From contig NZ_JAHTBL010000007.1 in assembly GCF_020177595.1 (NCBI RefSeq), forward strand, positions 1 through 64,000: a stretch of 64,000 nucleotides of DNA, given 5' to 3'. Of the stretch, positions 26,890 to 35,272 are shown piece by piece. Every line of letters starts with the position of its first letter. Position 1 is the stretch's first letter. The stretch is from Cognatishimia sp. MH4019. Its GTDB lineage: Bacteria; Pseudomonadota; Alphaproteobacteria; Rhodobacterales; Rhodobacteraceae. A program made the position numbers and the translations under genes. Under the pieces are notes generated by a model, which was not told the DNA's origin, made no database searches, and was given only the letters and a program-made list of their open reading frames with translations.

Positions 26890-27081
26890 CTAGAAGCGGG
26901 CGCTGTCGAGATAGGCGCGGGTATGCGCTGTGTCCTGGATCTTGTCGCTCGACAGATCAGGCTGACTTGCTTCGGCTTGCGTGGCGCCGGTGGCGGCCAC
27001 AACAGCAACCGCAGGGGCTGCGGTGCCTGCGAGCTTCAGAAAGTCACGGCGGCTTGCGCCATCGTCGGTCTTCTTGCTCAT
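26890..27081 (-). CDS. Formate dehydrogenase region Tat-signal peptide protein (FdhX-like)
   Basis: A 63-residue protein consisting mainly of a twin-arginine signal (RRDFLKLAGTAAPAVAVVAA) and a short tail ending AYLDSARF. Such proteins sit directly upstream of fdhA in many respiratory formate dehydrogenase loci and are thought to help maturation or export. It has GGGAGGAG before its ATG. The end of the tail may interact with the alpha subunit or its chaperone; this is not known. Confidence 0.8.
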   Translation of the reverse strand: MSKKTDDGASRRDFLKLAGTAAPAVAVVAATGATQAEASQPDLSSDKIQDTAHTRAYLDSARF

Positions 27082-27139
27082 GGGATGTCTCCTCCCGTTG
27101 CGTGTTTTGGCCGGGGATGCCGACCGCTCAAAATGCGGA

Positions 27140-27748
27140 TTACTCCGCGATCATCCGAAAAGCCTCGCGCTCGATCTCCATGAACGCACTGCCGACAGCG
27201 CCGACAGCCGCATAAAGAACCGAGTTCTTTGCGCCTTCCAAATCCTTGTAAAAGTGACCGGCCCACGGGCCGATATGCTTGTTGTAAAACGTCTTTTGCG
27301 CCTCAAGGCTGGCTGGGTCGCCAAAGCGCCCCGTGATCAGCCCGGCCATCATCTCCATCAGAGAGGCGATGTTGTCTTCCGGTTCATAGACGTTGGGCGC
27401 GCGCGTGATGCGCTGTGCTGACATGTCATTGCGCAGGGTCGCCAGCGGCTTCTCATTCAAAAAGCCCGTCAGATAAAAGCTGGCATAGGGCAACAGCTCG
27501 CCGCGCCCCAAACCGATGAAGAGCGCATTGAACTCGCTTTCCACCGCGCGGGCTTTCACCGCACGGGCCACACGGCTCAGCGCGCCAATCGCCTGACCCA
27601 GATCACTGTCATCACCCGACAAGGCCGCGCATTGCTTGAGCAACGCCTCATCCGCCGGGCGCGCCAGCAAAGCGGCCAGAAAGTCATAAAGATCAGCGCG
27701 AAGCTGGTCTTCTTCGGCGATCTTGGTCTCTGCCATCGTGTTCGTCAT
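27140..27748 (-). CDS. TorD/DmsD-family chaperone for formate dehydrogenase
   Basis: A 202-residue, all-helical cytoplasmic protein of the TorD family. The family guards Tat signals of molybdoenzymes and helps cofactor insertion. Hallmarks are the ARAVESEFNALFIGLGRGELLPYASFYLTG region and the motif EPEDNIASLMEMM, which matches the E(P)xDH-like conserved hinge of the family with Asn at the His position. The ATG at 27748 follows GGAAGGGACC. It lies between DUF3306 and the Tat peptide genes. Confidence 0.85.
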   Translation of the reverse strand: MTNTMAETKIAEEDQLRADLYDFLAALLARPADEALLKQCAALSGDDSDLGQAIGALSRVARAVKARAVESEFNALFIGLGRGELLPYASFYLTGFLNEKPLATLRNDMSAQRITRAPNVYEPEDNIASLMEMMAGLITGRFGDPASLEAQKTFYNKHIGPWAGHFYKDLEGAKNSVLYAAVGAVGSAFMEIEREAFRMIAE

Positions 27749-27780
27749 GGTCCCTTCCGTCCCGTCTACGCGGGCCTTGG

Positions 27781-28416
27781 CTAGTTGTCTTGAAATGCAA
27801 ACCGCATCCGGCGCTTGGCCGGGGCGGGCGTTGTGTTATCGCGTGCCGCATCCTCATCCGTGTGCTCAAACTCATACGCCGGAGCAGACACATCCTCGTC
27901 CGCTTCCGTCTCCGCCTCAGCCACCGCCGCGATCTCCACATCGGGCTCCTGCTCAGGGGTCACATCATCTTCGTTATCGTCTTCACGCGCCGCCTCGGCC
28001 TCTTTCGCCGCTGCTTGCCGCGCCATTTCCTCGACATGCTTCATCATGCCTTTGCCGACCTGATAGGCGGTCTGCATATTCTCGATGACATTCGCGCCAT
28101 CGGTGAAATCCTCGCCGTAATCGACCAGCATATCGACATTTGCCAACACAGGGTTCGACCGCCACAGCACCCGCAACGCGCGGCGCCGAATGCGATCCGG
28201 GACAGCCTTGGCCATGAACGCGCTGAAATCATCGCCTTCTTTCAGGCTTTCCGGCGCGGGCAATTCCAGCTCGGCCAAAATCTCGTCATCTGACTTTTCT
28301 TCCAGCGCGCGGGTCTCTTCTGCCTCGACAGCGGCTATCTTCGCGGCCTCTTCGGCCTCCGCTTCGGCTTCCACCGCACGGCGGCGCGCCGACCAGAAGT
28401 TGCGCTCACGGGTCAA
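27781..28416 (-). CDS. DUF3306 family protein
   Basis: A 211-residue acidic protein found in formate dehydrogenase clusters. The N-terminal part (FWSARRRAVEAEAEAEEA) is a charged coiled-coil-like helix. The centre PDRIRRRALRVLWRSNPVLANVDMLVDYGEDFTD is the conserved core (residues about 74-107). The C-terminal half is low-complexity Glu/Asp/Ala. The start is TTG at 28416, overlapping the DUF3305 stop as TTGA. Function not established; co-occurrence with DUF3305 and FDH genes suggests maturation or cytoplasmic assembly. Confidence 0.8.
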   Translation of the reverse strand: MTRERNFWSARRRAVEAEAEAEEAAKIAAVEAEETRALEEKSDDEILAELELPAPESLKEGDDFSAFMAKAVPDRIRRRALRVLWRSNPVLANVDMLVDYGEDFTDGANVIENMQTAYQVGKGMMKHVEEMARQAAAKEAEAAREDDNEDDVTPEQEPDVEIAAVAEAETEADEDVSAPAYEFEHTDEDAARDNTTPAPAKRRMRFAFQDN

Positions 28417-28943
28417 TGCATCTGCTCCCGACGGCTGGCGGGCGAGCGGTAGACATCCGCCACCTGCCGAATACGCGCATCGCCTTTGCCGTCCTCGGCC
28501 AGATCAATCCGCTTCTTGTCGCGACGCCGCTTCACGAACTCTTCTTCTTCGTGATGCGCATCGGCAAAATCCCGGATCCAGGCGACCAGACCGGCAGGCA
28601 TCGGAACCTTCTCGACCAGCTCCTCGCCGCTGTCCTGATAATCCTGCGCCTCATAGGGGGAGGCCGTCACCAACAGCACCTCAAGCCCATCGCCTTCATC
28701 GCGCATCACCACGTAAATTGCAGGCACCGCATCCGCCAATCCGGTCAGATAGGCTTCCGTCTGGGTGTGGTGCAGCTCAAGCGGGCAGGTGGCGGCATGG
28801 TATTCGACAACGTCGCCCTCACGCCGCAGCTCGGCCCATTCCGCAGGACCAGCCCCCGGCAACACCGCGACAGCCTTCCACGACCACGCAGCCCAGCGGG
28901 TCACCCCGGGGCTTTTGCGGATAACAATACCAAGCGGCATCAT
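28413..28943 (-). CDS. DUF3305 family protein
   Basis: A 176-residue protein beginning MMPLGIVIRKSPGVTRWAAW, the usual N-terminus of the family; an upstream in-frame extension lacks support and I reject it. It ends in VYRSPASRREQMH. The family accompanies respiratory formate dehydrogenase in proteobacteria and has no proven function. It is the first gene of the minus-strand fdh operon and is coupled to DUF3306. The start has no good Shine-Dalgarno, so the exact start is less certain than the gene. Confidence 0.8.
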   Translation of the reverse strand: MMPLGIVIRKSPGVTRWAAWSWKAVAVLPGAGPAEWAELRREGDVVEYHAATCPLELHHTQTEAYLTGLADAVPAIYVVMRDEGDGLEVLLVTASPYEAQDYQDSGEELVEKVPMPAGLVAWIRDFADAHHEEEEFVKRRRDKKRIDLAEDGKGDARIRQVADVYRSPASRREQMH

Positions 28944-29305
28944 GACGGCTTTTTCGGCGAGCGTTCCCAAGCTCTCCTCCCAATTGGCGAGCGCGGCGGC
29001 TAGTCCGGCTGGCTGATCACATTTGTTACAAACACCGCATCGAGTGCCAAGGGTTTGGCGTATACAACCGCGCACAATGGCGGTTTTGTCGCGCTTTTTA
29101 AGACGGGGGCTCACTGGATCGCGACCGCCTGCCGCAGGTTGCAGAAAAACCCACAGAATCAGTCAGATATAATGCTGCACTTGCACCAGGGACGCCGCAT
29201 CGCAGCAATCGCCTTTCGGCTTGTGGTCCAGCGGGTTCGGACCTACCTCTTGTGTTAAGCCAAACGAAATACCGCAAGAATGCGGAGCCGTAGCCAATAG
29301 GGGGC
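28944..29305. other. Divergent control region of the formate dehydrogenase locus
   Basis: This 362-base gap separates the minus-strand fdh operon from the plus-strand polyferredoxin gene and must hold both promoters. Neither strand has a convincing gene. A CCGC/GCGG inverted repeat with a 6-base spacer lies near 29267-29280. I see no FNR, ModE or other box I would name with confidence. Confidence 0.45.
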
Positions 29306-31261
29306 ATGATGCCCAAGCATTTGATTTTATGCGATTGTCTGGGAAGTCAGTCGCTCGATAGAGATGGGCTGGAGGCCGCCACGGGTCTGCCCTGCTCGCG
29401 CGTGCATACCGGGCTCTGCACCACGCAAATCGAGGCCGCGAGCGCCGCTATTGCGACCGGCGATGCGCTTATCGCCTGCCAGCAAGAACGCGCAACCTTC
29501 GAGGAACTCGCCGCCGATCTTGAGATCGACGCGCCCGCCTTTGTCGACCTGCGGGATCGCGCCGGATGGTCCGCCGACACTGCCTCGAAAACCCCTAAAA
29601 TGGCCGCGTTATTGGCCGAGGCGACGATGGATGCGCCGGTCACCCCCGCCGTCGATGTGACGTCCGAAGGCATGTGCCTGATCGTGGGGCATTCGGACGT
29701 CGCATTGCCCGCCGCTGTCAAGCTGGCCGACGCGCTTTCGGTGACCGTTCTGCTCACCGATAGCGATGCCGAGCCGCCTCTCGATCGCCGTTATGACCCG
29801 ATCAAAGGCCGCATCCGCCGCGCCTCTGGCGCTTTTGGCGGCTTCAACCTGACGATTGATGCGCTGCAGCAGCTCAACCCCGGCGGACGCGAGTTGACCT
29901 GGACCGCCCCCCGCAACGGGGCCGCCTCCCAATGCGATATCATCCTTGATCTGACGGGCGAAACCGCGCTTTTTCCGGCCCCCGAAAAGCGCGAAGGTTA
30001 CCTGCGCGCCGACCCCGGACGCCCCGAAACCGTGCAAGCCGCTCTCCTCGCCGCGTCGCAACTCATCGGCACGTTTGAGAAGCCGCTTTATGTCCGGCTC
30101 GAAGCCTCGCTCTGCGCCCATTCCCGCGCGGGTCAAACCGCCTGCACCAACTGCCTCGATATCTGCCCGACCGGTGCCATCACGTCCGCTGGCGATCACG
30201 TCGCCATCGACCCCATGGTCTGCGCTGGCTGCGGTGCGTGTTCCGCGCTCTGCCCCTCAGGCGCGATCACGTACGAGGACCCGCCCACCAATTTCACCTT
30301 CCGCCGGATGGAAACGCTGGCCTCGGCCTACGTCCAAGCAGGCGGCCAAAACCCCCGCCTTCTCGTTCATGACGCCAAATTCGGGGCCGAGCTGATCCAG
30401 CTCTCCGCCCGTTACGCGCAGGGCCTGCCCGCCAACGTCATCCCCATGTCGCTAGACACAATCGCAGGCTTTGGCCACGCCGAAATGCTCGCTGCCCTCG
30501 CCGTGGGTTTTGCCGACGTCCAAGTCCTGCTGGCCCCGACCACAGAACGCGACGCGCTGGAGCGTGAATTAACCTTAACGCTGGCGATCAGCGGCCAAGA
30601 CAACGCCCGCCTGATCGACATCACCGACCCCGAAGCGCTCTGGGACGCGCTGGGCGACGCGCCCGCGCCACTGGCCGAGCCGATCTTGCCCATGGGCACC
30701 CGCCGCCAAGTCGCACGCACCGCCGCGAAAGCCCTGCGCCCCGATGCCGACGCACCCATCCCGCTGCCCGACACCGCCCCCTACGGCGCGGTCCTTGTCG
30801 ACACCGAGGCCTGCACATTGTGCTTGTCTTGCGTGTCGCTTTGCCCTTCCGGCGCGCTGGCCGACAACCCCGACAAACCCGAACTCAGGTTTCAGGAAGA
30901 CGCCTGCCTGCAATGCGGCCTCTGCGCCAATGTCTGCCCCGAAGATGCCATCGGATACGAGCCGCGCTTCGATCTCTCAGATGCCGCGCTCAGCCAGTCC
31001 ACCCTGCATGAAGAAGAGCCCGCCGCCTGCATCGAATGCGGCGCGTTATTCGGCGTCAAATCCACGATCGACAAGATCACGGAAAAGCTCGCAGGCAAGC
31101 ACTCAATGTTCGCCTCATCCGACGCTGCCCGCATGATCCAGATGTGTGACAACTGCCGCGTGCAGGCGCAATATCACAGCGAAAACAACCCCTTCGCTGG
31201 AAACGAGCGGCCCAAGCCGCGCACCACCGACGACTATTACACCAAGCGCAAGGATCACTGA
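29306..31261 (+). CDS. Polyferredoxin-type 4Fe-4S protein of the formate dehydrogenase cluster
   Basis: A 651-residue cytoplasmic protein. The N-terminus HLILCDCLGSQSLDR carries a CxC, and residues 105-160 resemble an FAD/NAD-binding-like domain. Two pairs of [4Fe-4S] motifs follow: CTNCLDICPTGAI plus CAGCGACSALCPSGAI near 275-320, and CTLCLSCVSLCPSGAL plus CLQCGLCANVCPEDAI near 505-550. A late CxxC (IECGAL, MCDNCR) could bind another metal. Proteins like this always accompany DUF3305/3306 FDH loci and may route electrons to or from the cytoplasm; the exact role is unproven. ATG ATG at 29306/29309 leaves a 1-residue start ambiguity. Confidence 0.82.
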   Translation: MMPKHLILCDCLGSQSLDRDGLEAATGLPCSRVHTGLCTTQIEAASAAIATGDALIACQQERATFEELAADLEIDAPAFVDLRDRAGWSADTASKTPKMAALLAEATMDAPVTPAVDVTSEGMCLIVGHSDVALPAAVKLADALSVTVLLTDSDAEPPLDRRYDPIKGRIRRASGAFGGFNLTIDALQQLNPGGRELTWTAPRNGAASQCDIILDLTGETALFPAPEKREGYLRADPGRPETVQAALLAASQLIGTFEKPLYVRLEASLCAHSRAGQTACTNCLDICPTGAITSAGDHVAIDPMVCAGCGACSALCPSGAITYEDPPTNFTFRRMETLASAYVQAGGQNPRLLVHDAKFGAELIQLSARYAQGLPANVIPMSLDTIAGFGHAEMLAALAVGFADVQVLLAPTTERDALERELTLTLAISGQDNARLIDITDPEALWDALGDAPAPLAEPILPMGTRRQVARTAAKALRPDADAPIPLPDTAPYGAVLVDTEACTLCLSCVSLCPSGALADNPDKPELRFQEDACLQCGLCANVCPEDAIGYEPRFDLSDAALSQSTLHEEEPAACIECGALFGVKSTIDKITEKLAGKHSMFASSDAARMIQMCDNCRVQAQYHSENNPFAGNERPKPRTTDDYYTKRKDH

Positions 31262-31968
31262 GATTGGATCGGCGCGCCCAAATCCGCAGGTGTGAGGCTG
31301 GCCACATAGGCAAGGATTGCATCCACCTCCGCCATGTCCATCACGACCGGCGCGATGGGCGAGGGGCGTTCGGGATCGAACGGCTCTGTCACGCCGTCAA
31401 TCTGGGTGAATGCGCCGTGAGGTTTCAACTCCCAGAAGGTCGCAAACCGCAGGTCCCAGTCGCTGAAATTGCGCATCATTCCGAAAGACGGGGTGGAGCC
31501 GATGGCGTTCATCCGGTTGCTCTCGTTCACCACATGACAGCGCCCGCAATGCGTGAGCGCGGCGGTCTCGCCCAAGGCCAGATCGCCCGTGATCGCCACC
31601 TCTTCGCCAGCGGCAACCTCAACAACGGGCGCGCCGAAGCCGCCTCCGAAGCTCTCCAGCGTGCGCACGCCCACTTCCGACAAAAGCCACTCGGAAAACC
31701 GCACCGCATCCGGGTCGCTGGCCTCCGACAGGCCCCAGACGCTGTCGCCTTGCGCCACCGCAGGAGCGCCCCCGTCGCCCAGCATCAGATCGGCCTCACC
31801 ACCCGCGATGTTAACCTTAATTCCGGTCTTCAGCGAAAAGCGTGGCAGCAGATGCTGCATGACACCCGCTTCAACCAAAGCGGGGTCCACATCCAAGGTG
31901 AATTGCTTGTCGTCGGCCATCGCAGGCCCCGCCAACACGCTCAAAATCAACACGCAGGTCCGTCGCAT
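31255..31968 (-). CDS. Exported protein with solute-binding-protein-like half and cytochrome c motif
   Basis: A 237-residue protein with a signal peptide (cleavage near AGPAMADD). Residues 25-115 (LVEAGVMQHLLPRFSLKTGIKV...ADLMLGDGG) look like the first lobe of a tungstate/molybdate-type binding protein. Residues 130-237 hold a heme site, CGRCH, and a possible distal Met in MDMAEVDAIL. The two parts are seldom joined. It converges with the polyferredoxin gene, overlapping by 7 bases. It may sense oxyanion or pass electrons in the FDH system; this is inference. The ATG at 31968 follows GGAG. Confidence 0.6.
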   Translation of the reverse strand: MRRTCVLILSVLAGPAMADDKQFTLDVDPALVEAGVMQHLLPRFSLKTGIKVNIAGGEADLMLGDGGAPAVAQGDSVWGLSEASDPDAVRFSEWLLSEVGVRTLESFGGGFGAPVVEVAAGEEVAITGDLALGETAALTHCGRCHVVNESNRMNAIGSTPSFGMMRNFSDWDLRFATFWELKPHGAFTQIDGVTEPFDPERPSPIAPVVMDMAEVDAILAYVASLTPADLGAPIQSQ

Positions 31969-32050
31969 GGCGGCTCCTGTCATTATGGCTCCCAACCGCT
32001 AGGGTAGGGGGCAGGCCGCGATCCGGTCAACAAAAACGAGGGGAAGAAAA

Positions 32051-32245
32051 ATGGACGAAGATTTCAACATGTCGATGCGCAAGTTCCTCAAGCAGGTCGG
32101 TGTGACCTCGCAGCAAGCCATCGAGGAAGGTATGCGCAGCACCGACGGCACCGCCGGAAAAACCTTTGAGGCCAAGGTCGTGCTGACCATCGACGGGCTG
32201 GACGTCGAACACACCGTGACCGGAACGATCAAAGGGGCCGAATAA
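32051..32245 (+). CDS. DUF6494 family small protein
   Basis: A 64-residue protein, MDEDFNMSMRKFLKQVGVTSQQAIEE and onwards, with an N-terminal helix and a predicted beta-rich half (EAKVVLTIDGL...HTVTGTIKGAE). It starts after GGGGAAGAAAA and ends 1 base before the GTG of the Mrp gene. In related genomes it precedes mrp and the ligase-like gene. The family has no known function. Confidence 0.7.
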   Translation: MDEDFNMSMRKFLKQVGVTSQQAIEEGMRSTDGTAGKTFEAKVVLTIDGLDVEHTVTGTIKGAE

Positions 32246-32246
32246 C

Positions 32247-33314
32247 GTGGCTGCCACCCGCGATGCCGTCCTTGAGACGCTGAAAACCATCAAAGACCCC
32301 ATCAGCGGGGACGACATGGTCGCCGCAGGGCTCGTCCGCGCGCTGAATGTCGACGCAGGTGCCGTCCGCTTCGTGATGGAGATTGACCCCGCCAAGGCCG
32401 AGGCTCTTACGCCTGTCCAAAAAGAAGCCGAGGACAAGCTGAAAGCCCTGGGCGGCGTGGAAACCGTCTCGGTCGTAATGACCGCACATTCCAAACCCGC
32501 GGCCCCGCCCGATCTGAAACCGGGTCGCAAGGCCGAACCCCAAGGCCCCCAGAAAATCCCCGGCATCGACCGCATCGTCGCTATCGCGTCGGGCAAAGGT
32601 GGCGTCGGCAAATCCACCGTCTCCGCCAACCTCGCCTGCGCGCTCGCTGCCGAAGGTCGCCGCGTCGGCTTGCTGGATGCCGATGTCTACGGGCCATCTC
32701 AGCCCCGCATGCTCGGCGTCTCGGGTCGCCCCGCCAGCCCCGATGGCAAGACAATCCTGCCCATGCGCAACCACGGCGTCACCATGATGTCGCTGGGTCT
32801 CATGCAGAACGAAGATCAGGCCGTCGTCTGGCGCGGCCCCATGCTGATGGGCGCGCTGCAGCAGATGTTGACCCAAGTGCAATGGGGCGCGCTTGATGTG
32901 CTTCTGGTCGATCTGCCGCCCGGCACCGGCGACGTGCAGATGACCCTTGCGCAAAAGTCCGAAGTGACCGGCGCCATCGTCGTTTCGACCCCGCAGGACG
33001 TGGCCCTGATCGACGCCCGCAAAGGCATTGATATGTTTAATCAATTGCACGTCCCGATCCTTGGGATGATCGAAAACATGAGCACCCATATCTGCTCTAA
33101 CTGCGGTCACGAGGAACACATGTTCGGCCATGGCGGCGTCAAAGCCGAGGCCGAGAAAATCGGCGCGCCTTTGCTCGCCGAAATCCCCCTGCATCTCGAC
33201 ATCCGCATGGCCGCCGACGGGGGCGCGCCCCTTGTCGTCTCCAAGCCCCAAAGCGCTCAGGCTCAAGCCTTCCGCAGCGTGGCCAAGCAACTGATCGCAG
33301 ACGGAAACGCATGA
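32247..33314 (+). CDS. mrp: Mrp/NBP35-type iron-sulfur cluster carrier ATPase
   Basis: A 355-residue P-loop protein that carries and delivers [4Fe-4S] clusters. An N-terminal DUF59/FSCA-like domain (residues 1-80) precedes the deviant Walker A SGKGGVGKSTVSANLA (about 115-130), and the cluster-binding CSNC is in THICSNCGHEEHMFG. GTG is the start; it lies one base after the upstream stop. The genomic position next to the FDH genes suggests it supplies clusters for the many [4Fe-4S] proteins nearby, although Mrp also serves general functions. Confidence 0.92.
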   Translation: MAATRDAVLETLKTIKDPISGDDMVAAGLVRALNVDAGAVRFVMEIDPAKAEALTPVQKEAEDKLKALGGVETVSVVMTAHSKPAAPPDLKPGRKAEPQGPQKIPGIDRIVAIASGKGGVGKSTVSANLACALAAEGRRVGLLDADVYGPSQPRMLGVSGRPASPDGKTILPMRNHGVTMMSLGLMQNEDQAVVWRGPMLMGALQQMLTQVQWGALDVLLVDLPPGTGDVQMTLAQKSEVTGAIVVSTPQDVALIDARKGIDMFNQLHVPILGMIENMSTHICSNCGHEEHMFGHGGVKAEAEKIGAPLLAEIPLHLDIRMAADGGAPLVVSKPQSAQAQAFRSVAKQLIADGNA

Positions 33315-34015
33315 CCGAGCCGACCTTCCCACCTCTGCTGAAAGGCGAGTGCGTCGACGGCGCGCTCGACCCCTTCACCAAGGCCTGCGCGCAAGCCGCC
33401 TTGGGCTGCGATCCCGGCCTTGTGTTCTACAAGATCACCGAAAGCCACCTGCGCGCCGCCATTGTCTTCGCCCCCGAGGTCCCGCTGGAAGAGGCGATGG
33501 CGATGCTGCCGCTCTGCGGTGTCGGCTATCAGAACGCGCTGGGTGCACTTGCCCCGCCCGAGGTCGCGGTGCACCTTGATTGGGCCGGTCCCATCACGGT
33601 GAACGGCGCGTTCTGCGGCACGCTCAAAGCCGCCGCCAACACCGCCGATCCGCGCGAAGACCCCGAATGGCTGGTCATCGGGCTCGAAGTCCCGTTGATC
33701 CCCGACACCGACGATCCCGGCTTGACCCCCGATCGCACCTCCCTTTTCGACGAAGGCTGTGTTGAGGTTGACCCCGTCCGCCTTCTCGAAAGCTGGTCGC
33801 GCCACACGCTGGTCTGGATCAACCGCTGGTCCGATGATGGCGTCCAAGCCCTGCATGCTGAATGGCGTGGTCTCGCCCGCAATATCGGCGAAGAGATTGA
33901 GATCATGGAAAAAAAAGGCACCTTCCTTGGCGTTGATGAGCGCTTCGGAATGCTCCTGCGCCACGCGGACACCACCGATCTGATCCCGCTCTCAACCCAG
34001 TTGAAGGACGCCTGA
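33311..34015 (+). CDS. Biotin/lipoate-protein-ligase-like protein lacking catalytic signatures (DUF4444)
   Basis: A 234-residue member of the biotin/lipoate ligase superfamily. The core strand HLDWAGPITVNGAFCGTL (residues 88-105) aligns with the KWPND...G motif of true ligases, but the catalytic lysine position holds Asp90, and the usual GRGRxGR loop is absent. It therefore probably does not form an adenylate in the usual way. The C-terminal region resembles DUF4444. It is coupled to mrp by ATGA and followed 3 bases later by DUF6505. Role unknown. Confidence 0.7.
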   Translation: MTEPTFPPLLKGECVDGALDPFTKACAQAALGCDPGLVFYKITESHLRAAIVFAPEVPLEEAMAMLPLCGVGYQNALGALAPPEVAVHLDWAGPITVNGAFCGTLKAAANTADPREDPEWLVIGLEVPLIPDTDDPGLTPDRTSLFDEGCVEVDPVRLLESWSRHTLVWINRWSDDGVQALHAEWRGLARNIGEEIEIMEKKGTFLGVDERFGMLLRHADTTDLIPLSTQLKDA

Positions 34016-34018
34016 GCC

Positions 34019-34549
34019 ATGAAATTCGACACCAAGCCCGAGATGAAACTGGCCCGCGCCATTCATTTTGACGAAAGCGACCAGCGCGTCTTCCACAACC
34101 CCGCGCGCACCGGCGAATGGTGCATCTCCGGCGGTTTCGAGTTCTCCAACTGGTCCGAGGCCGACCTGACCGGCAAAGCCCGCCAGGCGTTCTCTAACGG
34201 CTGGCTCGGCGTCGAAACCTTCGGCCGCGTCACCTTCGTCGCCGTGACCGTGGTCGAGGAAAACGAGGTCGAAATCCTAACCGCCGCGCTGGCCGATCAC
34301 TTCGTCGCCATGTACGGCGCGCCTTCCGTAGACGCCGCCATGCCCGCCGCCCGCGAAGAAATCGCCCACATGATGGAGCTCTGCGAGGACCAGGAGCCTA
34401 ATACGCTTCTGACCGTCGCGCGCGAACTCACCGAGGCCGGCGTCAAAGAGAGCTTCCGCATGATCGAACCCCAAGACGCAGGACTGGACCAGTTTGCCGT
34501 GCATGGGGATATTGAGGGCATGGACCCGACGGGTGGGCACTCCCACTAA
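34019..34549 (+). CDS. DUF6505 family protein
   Basis: A 176-residue cytoplasmic protein, beginning MKFDTKPEMKLARAIHFDESD and with the conserved-looking core GEWCISGGFEFSNWSEADL (residues 35-53). No catalytic motif is recognised. It is the last gene of the DUF6494-mrp-ligase-like-DUF6505 set and ends just before a hairpin terminator. The set is conserved beside formate dehydrogenase genes in related bacteria as far as I recall; that recollection is not a database check. Confidence 0.7.
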   Translation: MKFDTKPEMKLARAIHFDESDQRVFHNPARTGEWCISGGFEFSNWSEADLTGKARQAFSNGWLGVETFGRVTFVAVTVVEENEVEILTAALADHFVAMYGAPSVDAAMPAAREEIAHMMELCEDQEPNTLLTVARELTEAGVKESFRMIEPQDAGLDQFAVHGDIEGMDPTGGHSH

Positions 34550-34553
34550 CCCC

Positions 34554-34574
34554 GTCCCGGACCTGATCCGGGAC
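34554..34574 (+). terminator. Hairpin after the DUF6505 gene
   Basis: GTCCCGGA and TCCGGGAC form a perfect 8-bp stem with the loop CCTGA, 5 bases after the stop and followed by CTCTTT. I associate the CCCGGACCTGATCCGGG core with a dispersed palindrome common in Rhodobacterales genomes, so it may be both a repeat and a terminator. Confidence 0.65.
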
Positions 34575-34722
34575 CTCTTTCAGCCTTGCGCCTCCCCGTG
34601 GAACGGGTCGCCGATACCCGGCGCCTTAGGCTTGTGTCCGGGCGAGGGCTGCAAAACGCAACATAGAGGCTCAAAAGCAAACAATCGCTATGCCAAGACA
34701 AAACGCTTTGTGTCTTAAACAC

Positions 34723-35256
34723 TTATGCCTCAAATACCGGCATCAAGACGAGGTCATTTAAGTCTTGAAGCGTCGGACAGACGCCGTTTGTCAAAGGAAG
34801 CTTAAATCTCTGCCCACCCCAAATCTCACCTGTTGGTTCGCCGTCTTCGAAAGCTGGGAACCAAAGGATTAGCTGAAAAACGTCGCCTCGCTCCGTAGGT
34901 GCCTCTGGCATTTGGATTATAGCCGTCAAAACGGAGCCACATAATGCGCGCAGGAAAGTCGCGTTGATAGAATAATAGGTTTCAGTGCGCGACTTGGCAA
35001 AAACGATAACCGCGCCCGAAAGCTCGTACTTACTTCCGACCTGACGCCAGCTTGTGTCGAATAGTGCGAAGTGATCGTCGAGTGCTGATAACCGGACGCC
35101 GTCCTCAAGCATCTCGCTAAGTGTGCTGCTCTGCCGATGCACGAAGATCAAATATGCCGAAAAGACCATAGCCACGCACAGGATCAGAAAAACCCAACGC
35201 CAGGGCCTCTTGGGCGGCGCACGAGGCGCGATTAAATCATCTGGTTGATTGTTCAT
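34723..35256 (-). CDS. Hypothetical single-span membrane protein
   Basis: A 177-residue protein with a proline-rich N-terminal cytoplasmic tail, one membrane helix at about residues 20-38 (WVFLILCVAMVFSAYLIFV), and a soluble domain of about 135 residues. Composition is less GC-rich than its neighbours, possibly foreign. It lies 16 bases downstream of rpiB on the same strand. Nothing in it is recognised. Confidence 0.55.
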   Translation of the reverse strand: MNNQPDDLIAPRAPPKRPWRWVFLILCVAMVFSAYLIFVHRQSSTLSEMLEDGVRLSALDDHFALFDTSWRQVGSKYELSGAVIVFAKSRTETYYSINATFLRALCGSVLTAIIQMPEAPTERGDVFQLILWFPAFEDGEPTGEIWGGQRFKLPLTNGVCPTLQDLNDLVLMPVFEA

Positions 35257-35272
35257 TGATTAAGTTAGCGAT

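Noticed and set aside
28944-29114. An upstream start for the DUF3305 gene giving a 57-residue extension
   Set aside because: The extension has no family similarity, and conserved members begin at the MPLG segment, although the ribosome site there is weak.
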